Positions 1-9,052 of a stretch of 64,000 bases of DNA are shown here, piece after piece. The stretch's first letter is position 1. Each line of letters starts with the position of its first letter. The notes below the pieces were generated by a model, which was given only the letters and a program-made list of their open reading frames with translations, was not told the DNA's origin and made no database searches. The position numbers were made by a program, and so were the translations under genes. This DNA comes from Saccharospirillum sp. MSK14-1 (GTDB lineage Bacteria > Pseudomonadota > Gammaproteobacteria > Pseudomonadales > Natronospirillaceae), in assembly GCF_003054965.1 (NCBI RefSeq), contig NZ_MIES01000033.1:62001-126000 (forward strand). The letters are read 5' to 3'.

Positions 1-84
1 AGCGGGCATTGGCGACCGTTCTTAACCGATGGATGTTTGATCAACGTTTTTGAAACTCAAAAGCGTTTTTAACGTGTCTAGTAG

Positions 85-112
85 AAGCCCGGGTTTAGCC
101 CGGGTTTTTTAT
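85..112 (+). terminator. Rho-independent terminator of a gene upstream of the window
   Basis: Two CCCGGG blocks (88-93 and 99-104) can pair around a TTTAG loop, followed by a run of six T on the plus strand. It faces apaH head-on and must end a plus-strand transcript entering from the left of the window. The coding end of that gene cannot be fixed. One frame is open from base 3 to a TGA at 51-53 and would be a plausible C-terminus, but it is too short to identify. Confidence 0.75.
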
Positions 113-119
113 TCGCCCA

Positions 120-944
120 TTACACCGAAAAAACAATCCCGGCGGTATCGCAATGCAGCCGTTCGCCGGTATCGAGATTCATCAGCGTTAAATAATTATT
201 CCACACATAGCCGGTATCGAGGGCGACGAAATCGTCGTTGCCGGTGCGGCCCATCAGTGCGGCCCAGTGACCGAACAAGACGGTGTGCTCGCGTTTAACC
301 GGCCAGTCGAACCAGGGCCGCATGCCGGTGGGGAAGTCGTCGATGCCGTCTTTGTGTTTGAATTCCAGGCGACCGTCGGGGCCGCAGAAACGCATGCGGG
401 TGAAGGCGTTGGTGAGGTAGCGGTAGCGTTCGGTGCCGGTTAAGTCGTCGCTCCAGACGTCGGGTTTGTCGCCGTACATCTCACTTAAAAAGCCGAGGAA
501 ACGTGGCCGGTCGGCGAACAGGCTTTCCAGTTCTTTGGCGTGCAGTTGCGCTTCGTTGTCACTCCAGATGGGAGGAATGCCGGCGTGGGTCATCAGCAGG
601 CGGCGTTCGGCGTCGTGCAGTAAGACGGGCCGGGTGCGCAGCCATTCCATCAGTTCGAGGCAGTCTTCGGCGTTTAAAATGCGGTCGAGGTCGGGGTTGC
701 TTTTCATCGGTTGCTGGCTGAGTGCCAGCGCCAGTAAATGCAGATCGTGATTGCCCAAAACCGTTTCGGCGGCATCGCCCAATGAACGCACAAACCGCAA
801 ACACCCCAGTGAATCGTCACCGCGATTGACCAGATCGCCGGTCAGCCAGAGTTTGTCGACGCTGGTGTCGAAGCCGACGGTTTCCAATAACAATTCGAGG
901 GGTCTGCGGCAACCTTGGAGGTCGCCGACGGCATAGAGCGTCAT
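120..944 (-). CDS. apaH: Symmetrical bis(5'-nucleosyl)-tetraphosphatase (diadenosine tetraphosphatase)
   Basis: ApaH cleaves Ap4A symmetrically to two ADP and lowers cytoplasmic dinucleoside polyphosphate alarmones. The 274-residue product is the normal family length. It opens with the metallophosphatase signature YAVGDLQGCRRPLELLL and continues with GDLVNRGDDSLG and GNHDLHLLAL, which supply the Asp, His and Asn ligands of the two-metal centre. THAGIPPIW and FGHWAALMG follow as later metal-binding blocks. The start codon overlaps the rsmA stop by 4 bp (ATGA), so the two are probably translationally coupled. It is the last gene of the lptD-surA-pdxA-rsmA-apaH series. ApaG, which usually sits between rsmA and apaH, is absent. 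Confidence 0.96.
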   Translation of the reverse strand: MTLYAVGDLQGCRRPLELLLETVGFDTSVDKLWLTGDLVNRGDDSLGCLRFVRSLGDAAETVLGNHDLHLLALALSQQPMKSNPDLDRILNAEDCLELMEWLRTRPVLLHDAERRLLMTHAGIPPIWSDNEAQLHAKELESLFADRPRFLGFLSEMYGDKPDVWSDDLTGTERYRYLTNAFTRMRFCGPDGRLEFKHKDGIDDFPTGMRPWFDWPVKREHTVLFGHWAALMGRTGNDDFVALDTGYVWNNYLTLMNLDTGERLHCDTAGIVFSV

Positions 945-1744
945 GCTTTCTCCTGACGGTGAATGGCGTTGGCCAGGTTTACAAAATCGGCAATGGCGAG
1001 GTTTTCGGCGCGCTCGCCGGGGTTGAGTCCCAGCGCTTCGATACCCGCGGCGTCGATCAAGGGTTTTAAATTATTGCGCAGCGTTTTACGCCGCTGACCG
1101 AACGCCGTGCGCACCACGGTGCCAAGCAGTTCGACGTTGTCGGCCGGGGTTTTGGGTTTCGCGCGCGGCGTTAACCGTACGATGGCGGAATCGACTTTGG
1201 GTGCGGGCTGGAACGAGCCCGGCGGTACGGTGAACAGATAGCGTGCTTCGCAGTGGTACTGCATCATGATGCCGAGGCGGCCGTAGGCGTTGTCGCCCGG
1301 TGCGGCGCACAGCCGTTCGACTACTTCTTTTTGCAGCATGAAATGCATGTCGTGAATCTGGCTCGACCAGTTGAGCAGATGAAACATCAGCGGCGTAGAA
1401 ATGTTGTACGGCAGGTTGCCGACCAGGCGCAGTTTTTCATCGCCGTTGATCAGTTGGCCATAATCGAAACGCAGCGCATCGGCTTCGTGAATGCGCAGGT
1501 TGTTGGCGTCGAAAAATTGCGCGCGCAGGATGGGAATTAAATCGCGGTCGAGTTCGATGACATCGAGTTCGCCGTCGGTGCCGGCCAGCAAAGGCTCGGT
1601 TAAGGCGCCGCGACCGGGGCCGATTTCCACCAGTCGCTGGCCCGGTTTGGGCGCAATGCTGGCGACAATTCGATCGATGATGCGGCTGTCGTGCAGAAAA
1701 TTCTGGCCGAATCGTTTACGCGCTTTATGCATTCGATTGTCCAT
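941..1744 (-). CDS. rsmA: 16S rRNA (adenine1518-N6/adenine1519-N6)-dimethyltransferase
   Basis: RsmA (KsgA) dimethylates two adjacent adenines in the 3' terminal helix of 16S rRNA late in 30S assembly, using S-adenosylmethionine. The 267-residue protein begins with the diagnostic KARKRFGQNFLHD. It has the Rossmann motif I LVEIGPGRGALTEPLL and the catalytic motif IV LVGNLPYNISTPL. The C-terminal helical lobe contains AFGQRRKTLRNNL. If the first ATG is used, the gene overlaps the end of pdxA by 20 bp. An ATG four codons later (1732) is an alternative start. It is cotranscribed with pdxA upstream and apaH downstream. Confidence 0.97.
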   Translation of the reverse strand: MDNRMHKARKRFGQNFLHDSRIIDRIVASIAPKPGQRLVEIGPGRGALTEPLLAGTDGELDVIELDRDLIPILRAQFFDANNLRIHEADALRFDYGQLINGDEKLRLVGNLPYNISTPLMFHLLNWSSQIHDMHFMLQKEVVERLCAAPGDNAYGRLGIMMQYHCEARYLFTVPPGSFQPAPKVDSAIVRLTPRAKPKTPADNVELLGTVVRTAFGQRRKTLRNNLKPLIDAAGIEALGLNPGERAENLAIADFVNLANAIHRQEKA

Positions 1745-2738
1745 TTAAACGTTCGTTGTGCTGACGGTGCTGTGCCATGGTGGCGGCGGTTTGTAACGCC
1801 ACGGCCAGGGAGCCATCGGAGGCGGTGCCGGTACCGGCCAGGTCGAGGGCGGTGCCGTGATCGACCGAGGTGCGCACAAAGGGCAAGCCCAGGGTAATGT
1901 TGACTGCCGCGCCAAAGCCTTTGAATTTCAGCACCGGCAAACCCTGATCGTGATACATGGCGAGCACGGCGTCGGCGTCATCCAGATAATGCGGCTGGAA
2001 CAGGGTGTCGGCCGGCAGCGGGCCGTTAAAGTGCCAACCGCGTGCGCGCAGTTTAGCCAAAGCCGGTTCAATCACATCGCCTTCTTCGTGACCCAGATGA
2101 CCGCCTTCGCCCGCGTGCGGGTTCAGACCACACACCAGGATTCTGGGGTCGGTGCAGCCAAAATCGCGCTGGAGTGATTGATGCAAAACGGTGGCGACGC
2201 TGTCGATGCGCTCGGCGGTGATGGCCGAGGGCACTTGCGACAGAGGTAAGTGAGTGGTCACCAGAGCGACGCGCAACCCTTCGGTGGCGAGCATCATCAC
2301 CACTTGGTTGGCGTTGCTGTGGGTTTGCAGGTATTCGGTGTGGCCGGTAAAGGCGATGCCCGCATCGTTGATGATGCCTTTGTGCACCGGGCCGGTGACC
2401 AGTGCGGCCTTGCCGGCCATGGCAAGATCGATGGCGACGTCGAGTGTTTTGAGTACGTAAGCGGCGTTGCGGGCGTCGAGTTGGCCGGGCTCGCACGGGG
2501 CGTTGAGCTCCACCGGCAACACCGGCAATACGCCCGTCTGCGGAGCGCTGAGGTCATCGAGGCTGGCGAGTGTTTCGATGCGCACGTCCAGTTTTAACAG
2601 CTGAGCGCGCTCGGCCATTAAGGCCGGGTCGGCGATGGCAAACCACGGCTGGTGGTGTTCTACCAGCGCTTGCTTGAGCACGAGGTCGGGGCCAATGCCC
2701 GCCGGTTCGCCCGGTGTCACCGCCAGCGGCAGACTCAC
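1725..2738 (-). CDS. pdxA: 4-hydroxythreonine-4-phosphate dehydrogenase
   Basis: PdxA oxidises 4-phosphohydroxy-L-threonine with NAD in the DXP-dependent route to pyridoxal phosphate. The 337-residue product matches family length. It starts with PLAVTPGEPAGIGPDL and carries TGPVHKGIINDAGIAFTGHT, the conserved His and substrate loop. GLNPHAGEGGHLGHEE and AMYHDQGLPVLKFKG provide the metal-binding histidines, and VRTSVDHGTALDLAG follows near the C-terminus. Its ATG overlaps the surA stop by 4 bp and its end overlaps rsmA. This is the standard gammaproteobacterial arrangement. Confidence 0.97.
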   Translation of the reverse strand: MSLPLAVTPGEPAGIGPDLVLKQALVEHHQPWFAIADPALMAERAQLLKLDVRIETLASLDDLSAPQTGVLPVLPVELNAPCEPGQLDARNAAYVLKTLDVAIDLAMAGKAALVTGPVHKGIINDAGIAFTGHTEYLQTHSNANQVVMMLATEGLRVALVTTHLPLSQVPSAITAERIDSVATVLHQSLQRDFGCTDPRILVCGLNPHAGEGGHLGHEEGDVIEPALAKLRARGWHFNGPLPADTLFQPHYLDDADAVLAMYHDQGLPVLKFKGFGAAVNITLGLPFVRTSVDHGTALDLAGTGTASDGSLAVALQTAATMAQHRQHNERLNGQSNA

Positions 2739-3955
2739 AATTTAACCTCGACAAAACTCTGCGCGCGCAGTTCCACCAGCCAGCGTTGCAGCGCTTCTTC
2801 GAACTTGCGCTGGGCCAGCGATTCGCGCACTTGCTGACGCAAGACATCGAGGCTGATGTCGGTGCTGCGCTGATCTTCAACGCGCAAAATGTGGTAACCG
2901 AAATTCGATTCAAACACGCCGCTGACCTGATCGATGGGCGTGGTGCGAACCTGATTGGCAAAGGCCGGTACAAACTCTTCGGCCTGACGCCAACCGAGCG
3001 CACCGCCTTTGCCTTTGCTGCTTAAATCGTCGGTGAACTGGTCGGCAAGGCTGGCCATGCTTTCGCCACTGGCGATGCGACGGCGCAAGTCTTCCAGCAG
3101 GGCTTGCGCCTGTTCTGCGTTCAACAGTGCATCGGGTTGCACCAGAATATGACGCACCTGATATTGCTCCACCTGAACCGCCTGGCGGTCGGTTTTGCTG
3201 ATCAACTGTGCCAGATGCAGCGCGCCGCCGCTTTCGATCAGCACGGCTTCGTTAAGGTCGAGCACCGGGACCACGGTGCGGAACATGCTCGGCAGTTCGC
3301 TGATCGGGCGCAGACCGAGGTTGCGGGTGTCGTCGTCAACGCTGAGCTGATCACCGGCTTGCAGTTGTTCCAGTTGCGCCTGCGCTTGTTCGCGGTTGTC
3401 GGTGGCGTAACGGCGATACAGCAATTCGAATTTCACGTCCTGAATGGACTGGCCGGCCAGGGTGTCGAGGTAGCGGTTCACTTCGCCTTCGGTGACGTTG
3501 ATTTCGCGGCCGACGTAGCGGCGGCGCACCTGGTTCAAGGTCAGTTCGCGGCGCACTTGGCGACGCACGTCTTCGTAGTCGTCGCCGCTGGCTTCAACGG
3601 CGGCAATAAAGCTGTCGAGCGACATGTCGCGCTGGCGTGCCAGGTTGTTGATGGCCTCGTTCACCTGGCTGTCGGTGATGCTCAGGTTCATGTTGTTGGC
3701 CAGTTGCAATTGCAGACGTTCCAGAATCAACGAATCCAATACCTGACGACGCAGTTGATCGCCCGGTGGCAAAACCTGCGGGCTGTTTTGATAGCGCTGG
3801 CGAATTTCGGCGGTGCGCGCGGCCAGCTCGTTGGCGGTGACAATGTCTTCGTTGGCCACGGCCACAACACGGTCGAGCAACTCGGCGGCGTCGGCACGCC
3901 ACGCCAGTATCAGCGACAGGGCTGCGGTGAGGGTTAGGGTGGTCAATCTGTGCAC
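2735..3955 (-). CDS. surA: Periplasmic peptidyl-prolyl isomerase/chaperone SurA
   Basis: SurA escorts unfolded outer-membrane proteins, including LptD, across the periplasm to the BAM complex. I chose the GTG at 3955: an AGGAG Shine-Dalgarno lies 8 bases upstream and the product then starts with a clean signal peptide (hydrophobic TLTAALSLILA, likely cleavage near ADA/AEL). An ATG at 4039 would add 28 non-signal-like residues. The 406-residue protein has the N-terminal SurA domain (LLDRVVAVANEDIVTANEL). A parvulin domain follows in the C-terminal half (QVRHILVQ, GALGWRQAEEFVPAF, GYHILRVED). The expected first parvulin domain looks shortened and lacks the HIL signature. It sits between lptD and pdxA, as in most relatives. 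Confidence 0.95.
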   Translation of the reverse strand: MHRLTTLTLTAALSLILAWRADAAELLDRVVAVANEDIVTANELAARTAEIRQRYQNSPQVLPPGDQLRRQVLDSLILERLQLQLANNMNLSITDSQVNEAINNLARQRDMSLDSFIAAVEASGDDYEDVRRQVRRELTLNQVRRRYVGREINVTEGEVNRYLDTLAGQSIQDVKFELLYRRYATDNREQAQAQLEQLQAGDQLSVDDDTRNLGLRPISELPSMFRTVVPVLDLNEAVLIESGGALHLAQLISKTDRQAVQVEQYQVRHILVQPDALLNAEQAQALLEDLRRRIASGESMASLADQFTDDLSSKGKGGALGWRQAEEFVPAFANQVRTTPIDQVSGVFESNFGYHILRVEDQRSTDISLDVLRQQVRESLAQRKFEEALQRWLVELRAQSFVEVKL

Positions 3956-4035
3956 GATGTGGCTCCTGGAGTCAGTGCGGTGCGAGTACAGCAAGCGATG
4001 ATCGTTTGCTGTCATGAGGGCCGCGGCGCAGCCCT

Positions 4036-6621
4036 TCAACGATAATCATGAATGCGTCCGTTATAACCCGGTACTTTGTCGGCCAACAGCGATTCGATGG
4101 AACCGGTGCTGCCGCCCATGCCTTTGAGGGTGAACTCGAATCTTACACCGCGCTCGGGACGCGATGAAAACAGGCTGTTGGTTTCGTCGTCTTCGTCGTC
4201 TTCATCGGGCTGATTGCTGAAGCCGACGATCCGGACGTTCCAGCAGCAGCTGTCGTAGTCGATGCCCAATACCAGGTCGGTGTTTTCGTAGTCGCCATAG
4301 GGCACGTCGTCGGCGACCGGGCGGGCCCAGTTAACGTGACCGACCATGGCAATGTTGGCGCGCAATGGCCAGTAACCGGACATGCCAAAACCCTGGGCGT
4401 CGTCTTCACGGGTGATGCCCAGGCGTAAAAAGCGACGGCCGCGCGGTAAGTAGGTGACGTCGGCTGAATAGGCTTCGAGGGTGCCATCGTCGTGTGCCCA
4501 TTGGGCGGAGGCGTTGACTTGCACGTCCTCGGCCGGACGCCAGCGCGAATCCAGATAGGTGGGGCTGAACTCGGGTTCGAAGTCGTCGTCTTCGGCGGCA
4601 GAAGGGCCGGTTGCAGTGACGCGTTCCTGCGACAGTTTCAACCCTTTACTGACACCGGCAAACAAGACTTCTTCGCCGGTCCGGTTGTTGCGAAAGCGCG
4701 AATCCAGAGCGACGCTCAGCCGGTTCATATCGCCGATGCGGTCGAGCCCGCTGAAGCGATTGTTGGTGAACAGTTTGAAGTTGTTATCGACCGCTTCGGT
4801 ATTGAGGTTGGGCAAATCGCTTTGGTCGACGAACGGCGTGTAGGTGTAATGCAGACGCGGTTCGATGGAGTGAACGATGATGCCGGAATTGGTGCGGTAG
4901 GGTTTTTCGGCGACGATGCGGCTGTCCATCGTGAAGCGGCCGGTGACGATGGACGGGTCGCGTTCAAAGTCGTCGGCTTCGAAACTGAACTCGGAATCCA
5001 GCGGGTTGCTTTGCTGATACCCGAGGAAGAACGCATCCAGCTGAGGCCGCACATAACCCCATTCCACGCCCAGCGGATAACTCAGACCCAGACGAGTATA
5101 CAGACGGTTGGTTTCGTTGGCGGCGGCCAATTTGGACGGATCGCCCGAGCTTTCCAGTGCGTTTTCCTGCTCCGGCGTGAGCTGACGGCTGAAACGGCTG
5201 GCGGTCAATTGCCCGGACGGGCTGAGCGTGCCGGGCAGATTGAGTGGCTGATAGGTCAGGGCCAGTTCGGGCAGGCGTTGCAACGGCCAGTCGTCTTTAT
5301 CGAGTGGATCGTCGGGAACGAACGCTTCCTGTTCCGGCACCTGGAATTCGGTCAGCAAGCGGGTGCGTAAATCGCCAAAGCGGGTGTTGGCCGCAATGCT
5401 GGCGGTGTGGAAATTGGAACTGCCATCTTGCACCGGCGTGGTGAATTCGTTGTCGACGGTCAGCAAGCCGGTGGGCAGGCGGCGGGTGAGCGTTAAGTCG
5501 AGGGTTTGATCGTCGACGCTGTCGCCACCGTTGTTGAAGTTCTGATCGTATTGGCTGTCGCTGACCCAGCGGGTGTCGAGGTCGTAACCGGTTTTGTCAT
5601 TTAATTGACCGGCCAATCGCTGGCGATAAGCCCAGCGGCGCGGTGCGGTGTCACCATCGGTGGTTTCCGCTTCCTGGGTGAGCTGCACATCGAGGTCGGA
5701 AATGCCGCTGTGGTCTTCGGTTAAAAAACGAAATTCGTTGCGCGCCAGCAAGCCCAGTTCGCCAAAATAATGCAGCGTGAAGGTGTCGTCGTAATTGGGC
5801 GCCAGGTTTAAGTAGTAGGGCACGGCCAGTTCGCTGACGCCGTTTTCACCCAGGCCATAGGTGCCGGGCAGAAAACCGCTGCGGCGACGCTCGTCGATGG
5901 GAAACGACAGATACGGCACGTACAACACCGGCACCGATTTGATTTCAAAGCGCGCGTGCCAGGCGCGGGCGATGCCGGTTTCCTGATTCACCGACAACGA
6001 AGCGGCACGAATGCCCCAGGCAGGGTCTTCCGGCATGCAGCGGGTAATGGCAATGCCTTCGCCGCGAAACTGCGTCAGGCTTTCGCGATTCAGTGTGTCA
6101 GCCGACCCGTGCAAGTCTTCGCGATGCAGGGCGAACTCGGCCTGGTTGATGGTGGCTTCGTCGGTGTCGAAATCGAGCCGGGCCGATTCACCGGCAATCA
6201 GCGCGCCGAAGGAACGCAAACGCACCTGACCGTTCATTTCACCGACGCCGGTGCTGCGCTCGTAACGAATGTCGTCGGCGAACACCTGAAAGGCGTTGCG
6301 TTTGGCGCTGACGTCGCCGCTCAGGTGTGCGGAGTTGGTGGACACGTTATCGCTTTCATCGAACTGGAAAACCAGCGGGAATTCTTCATCGGGCCGGGTT
6401 GGATCAATGCTGTCGTCCAGCCGCATCGGGTCGACAAAACCGCCGGGGCAGTAAGGTGCGATGCCCTGGCGTTCGTTCTCGGGCAGTTCGGCATAGGGCT
6501 GCCAATCGCGCAGAATACTGGTGTTTTCAGCCATGATCGGCATCGCCACTGCCGCTGACAGAGTCAGTGCCAGAGGACGGGCCAGAAGCCGAAAGGAATG
6601 TGCGTGGGCGGGCGTTGGCAT
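4036..6621 (-). CDS. lptD: LPS-assembly outer membrane protein LptD
   Basis: LptD forms the outer-membrane barrel that, with LptE, inserts lipopolysaccharide into the outer leaflet. The 861-residue product has an N-terminal signal (LARPLALTLSAAVAMPIMA, cleavage near residue 31). A periplasmic OstA/LptA-like jellyroll follows at about 90-250 (AFQVFADDIRYERSTGVGEMNG), then a large barrel domain. Cysteines seen at residue 58 (YCPGG), in TRCMPED and as the adjacent pair in DSCCWN correspond to the four cysteines that form the essential rearranged disulfides. It is the first gene of the surA-pdxA-rsmA-apaH series and is divergent from djlA. No clear promoter hexamers were resolved in the 165 bp between them. 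Confidence 0.96.
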   Translation of the reverse strand: MPTPAHAHSFRLLARPLALTLSAAVAMPIMAENTSILRDWQPYAELPENERQGIAPYCPGGFVDPMRLDDSIDPTRPDEEFPLVFQFDESDNVSTNSAHLSGDVSAKRNAFQVFADDIRYERSTGVGEMNGQVRLRSFGALIAGESARLDFDTDEATINQAEFALHREDLHGSADTLNRESLTQFRGEGIAITRCMPEDPAWGIRAASLSVNQETGIARAWHARFEIKSVPVLYVPYLSFPIDERRRSGFLPGTYGLGENGVSELAVPYYLNLAPNYDDTFTLHYFGELGLLARNEFRFLTEDHSGISDLDVQLTQEAETTDGDTAPRRWAYRQRLAGQLNDKTGYDLDTRWVSDSQYDQNFNNGGDSVDDQTLDLTLTRRLPTGLLTVDNEFTTPVQDGSSNFHTASIAANTRFGDLRTRLLTEFQVPEQEAFVPDDPLDKDDWPLQRLPELALTYQPLNLPGTLSPSGQLTASRFSRQLTPEQENALESSGDPSKLAAANETNRLYTRLGLSYPLGVEWGYVRPQLDAFFLGYQQSNPLDSEFSFEADDFERDPSIVTGRFTMDSRIVAEKPYRTNSGIIVHSIEPRLHYTYTPFVDQSDLPNLNTEAVDNNFKLFTNNRFSGLDRIGDMNRLSVALDSRFRNNRTGEEVLFAGVSKGLKLSQERVTATGPSAAEDDDFEPEFSPTYLDSRWRPAEDVQVNASAQWAHDDGTLEAYSADVTYLPRGRRFLRLGITREDDAQGFGMSGYWPLRANIAMVGHVNWARPVADDVPYGDYENTDLVLGIDYDSCCWNVRIVGFSNQPDEDDEDDETNSLFSSRPERGVRFEFTLKGMGGSTGSIESLLADKVPGYNGRIHDYR

Positions 6622-6786
6622 AGACCCCGGTGTGAGTTCGGAGGAAAACGGGCATGATACCCAAGCCGACAGGGCGGTGGTAGCCCGGCTTTCGACGGGT
6701 TAAGCTGAGCCCTCTGCGTTTTCGAAGCTTTGACAGTGCTTGTTGAGACGTGGATGGCCGGTGAGTCGGGTGGTGAGAGGAGTGCT

Positions 6787-7596
6787 GTGTTGAAAGGCTG
6801 GATTGGCAAAATTGTAGGCAGTGCGTTGGGCTTATATGCCGGTGGGACGGTCGGTGCCGTCTTGGGTATTTTGCTCGGCAACGCCTTTGACCGGACCCAG
6901 CAAGACCACGCCAATAAGCTCAAGGGCGACCGCCGCGGCGTGTTGCAAACCGTGTTTTTTCAGGCCACTTTTCGGGTCATGGGTAAGCTGGCCAAAGCCG
7001 ATGGCCGGGTCAGCGAACAGGAAATTCAACAGGCGCGCGATGTGATGACGCGCATGGGCCTTGATGAGGTTCAGCGTCTGGAAGCGATGCGTCTGTTCAA
7101 CGAAGGCAAAACGCCCGACTACGACATCATGCCGCTGCTCGATGAGCTGCACGAAATCATCGGCCGACGCAGCACCCTCAGTCAGTTATTTCTCGAACTG
7201 CAATTACAGACGGCCTATTCGGATGGATCGCTCAGCCCGAATGAACAGCGCATCATTCAATTAATCTGCAAAGCGCTGAACATCAATAAACTGCAATTTG
7301 AACTGATTCATCAGCGCATGCGTGCCCAGGCACAATTTTCCCGGTCCGGCAGCCGCGGTTCAGCCGGTCGCCCACGCGGCCCGAGTCTGGAACAGTCGTA
7401 TCGGGTGTTGGGCATTGATGCGCGCGCCAGCGATGCGGACCTGAAAAAAGCCTATCGTCGGTTGATGAGCCAACACCACCCGGACAAACTGGTGGCACGC
7501 GGTTTGCCCGAAGAAATGATGGCCATCGCCAAAGAAAAAACTCAGGAAATTCAGCAAGCCTACGAAACCATAAAGAACCAGCGCAAACTCAGTTAA
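6787..7596 (+). CDS. djlA: Co-chaperone DjlA (membrane-anchored J-domain protein)
   Basis: DjlA is an inner-membrane J-protein that stimulates DnaK ATPase and is linked to envelope stress signalling. The product starts KGWIGKIVGSALGLYAGG, a glycine-rich membrane segment typical of DjlA. A TerB-like helical region follows (GKLAKADGRVSEQEI and SDGSLSPNEQRII). A C-terminal J domain carries the HPD tripeptide in SQHHPDKLVARGLP. I chose the GTG at 6787, giving 269 residues, close to the usual length; the TTG at 6790 is nearly equivalent. An AGGAG lies at 6778-6782. It is divergent from lptD, a common pairing. Confidence 0.92.
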   Translation: MLKGWIGKIVGSALGLYAGGTVGAVLGILLGNAFDRTQQDHANKLKGDRRGVLQTVFFQATFRVMGKLAKADGRVSEQEIQQARDVMTRMGLDEVQRLEAMRLFNEGKTPDYDIMPLLDELHEIIGRRSTLSQLFLELQLQTAYSDGSLSPNEQRIIQLICKALNINKLQFELIHQRMRAQAQFSRSGSRGSAGRPRGPSLEQSYRVLGIDARASDADLKKAYRRLMSQHHPDKLVARGLPEEMMAIAKEKTQEIQQAYETIKNQRKLS

Positions 7597-7681
7597 TGAT
7601 CATTGCTATCGCGCTGATCCTCTTGAAACCTGCGCCGTTGCCGCTATAGAAGCAAACGGTTCCGTAATAACAGAGACGTCC

Positions 7682-9049
7682 ATGCCCACCACTGCATCCT
7701 TGCTTGAAGCCGGTCAAAACGGCCTGCCGTTAACCCTGATCGAACAATCCGACTACGACACCTGGCTCGCCGCGCGTTCGCCCAGTACGCAGCGCTGGCT
7801 CAAATCCAGCGGCTTTAAAGCGCCCGGTCACGCGCTGCTGCCCGGCGACGATGGTGAGCTGGCGGAAGTGGTGCTGGTGGTCAAAGATCGCACCGCGCCC
7901 TGGTTGCTGGGAGATCTGGTGAACCGCTTGCCAGCCGGTCGTTATGCTCTGGCCGACGATGATCAGGATGTGTTGCAACGTTGTGCACTCAGTTGGTTAC
8001 TGGGCGCTTACCGTTTTGACCGTTACAAACAAAACGCCGCACCCAATACCACCCTGGTGATTGACGATGAGGCTTTGGTTGACCGCGTGCGTCACTTGGC
8101 AGAAGGCACGGCGCTGGTGCGCGATCTGGTCAACACACCGGCCGCTGACATGATGCCGGAAAACCTCGCCCGCACCGCCGCTGACTTGGCGGATCGCTTT
8201 GGCGGTCAATTCAGTGAGATCGTCGGCGATGATTTGCTGACCCAGAATTACCCGGCGGTGCACGCCGTTGGCCGCGCTGCCACGCACGCGCCACGTCTGC
8301 TCGATTTGCGCTGGGGTGATGACAGCCAGCCGAAGCTGACGCTGGTGGGTAAAGGCGTGTGTTTCGACAGCGGTGGGTTGGATATCAAACCCGGCGGTGC
8401 GATGCGCTGGATGAAAAAGGACATGGGCGGCGCTGCGCATGTACTGGGTCTGGCGCAACTGATTATGGCAATGAACCTGCCGGTGCGTTTGCGCGTGCTG
8501 ATTCCGGCGGTGGAAAACGCCATCGCAGGCGACGCCTTCCGCCCTGGTGATATTCTGAACACTCGTAAAGGCCTGACCGTGGAAGTCGATAACACCGACG
8601 CCGAAGGCCGACTGGTGCTGTGCGATGCGCTGGCGGAAGCGGAAACCGACACCCCCGATTTACTGATCGACTTTGCCACCCTGACCGGTGCCGCTCGTGT
8701 CGCTCTGGGCACGGAATTGCCGGCGTTTTTTACCGGCAGTCATGAGCTGGCCGGTGCGCTCAGCGATGCTGGTTTGGCAGCGGACGATCCGGTCTGGCGG
8801 TTGCCGTTGCACGAGCCGTACGAAGATTTTCTGAAAAGCGATATCGCCGATCTGGTCAACTGCCCGACGACCCCCATGGGTGGCGCCATTACGGCAGCGC
8901 TGTATTTAAAACGCTTCGTTGATGCGAGCCATTGGGTGCACTTCGATGTGATGGCCTTTAACAACCGCGCCTTGCCGGGTCGTCCGTCCGGCGGTGAAGC
9001 CATGGGCATGCGTGCCGTGTTTGAGTGGCTGGAGCGCCGCTACCGCTAA
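7682..9049 (+). CDS. Leucyl aminopeptidase family protein (M17)
   Basis: This is a cytosolic two-metal aminopeptidase that removes N-terminal residues from peptides. The 455-residue protein has a divergent N-terminal domain and a conserved M17 catalytic domain. GKGVCFDSGGLDIKPGG supplies metal and catalytic lysine residues, MKKDMGGAAHVLG follows, and NTDAEGRLVLCDAL is the family signature. LINFATLTGAARVALG-type sequence is seen as LIDFATLTGAARVALG. The protein is shorter than PepA (about 500) and closer in length to PepB, so a specific name is not assigned. A T-rich hairpin just after the stop ends its transcript and lies inside the 3' end of the convergent metR. Confidence 0.93.
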   Translation: MPTTASLLEAGQNGLPLTLIEQSDYDTWLAARSPSTQRWLKSSGFKAPGHALLPGDDGELAEVVLVVKDRTAPWLLGDLVNRLPAGRYALADDDQDVLQRCALSWLLGAYRFDRYKQNAAPNTTLVIDDEALVDRVRHLAEGTALVRDLVNTPAADMMPENLARTAADLADRFGGQFSEIVGDDLLTQNYPAVHAVGRAATHAPRLLDLRWGDDSQPKLTLVGKGVCFDSGGLDIKPGGAMRWMKKDMGGAAHVLGLAQLIMAMNLPVRLRVLIPAVENAIAGDAFRPGDILNTRKGLTVEVDNTDAEGRLVLCDALAEAETDTPDLLIDFATLTGAARVALGTELPAFFTGSHELAGALSDAGLAADDPVWRLPLHEPYEDFLKSDIADLVNCPTTPMGGAITAALYLKRFVDASHWVHFDVMAFNNRALPGRPSGGEAMGMRAVFEWLERRYR

Positions 9050-9052
9050 CCG

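Noticed and set aside
1..53. C-terminus of an upstream gene
   Set aside because: More than one frame is open, and the stretch is too short to choose or identify. Only the terminator at 85-112 supports a gene entering from the left.
3956..4039. An extended surA start at ATG 4039 overlapping the lptD stop
   Set aside because: The added 28 residues are not signal-like, and the GTG at 3955 has a strong AGGAG at proper spacing with a clean signal peptide.
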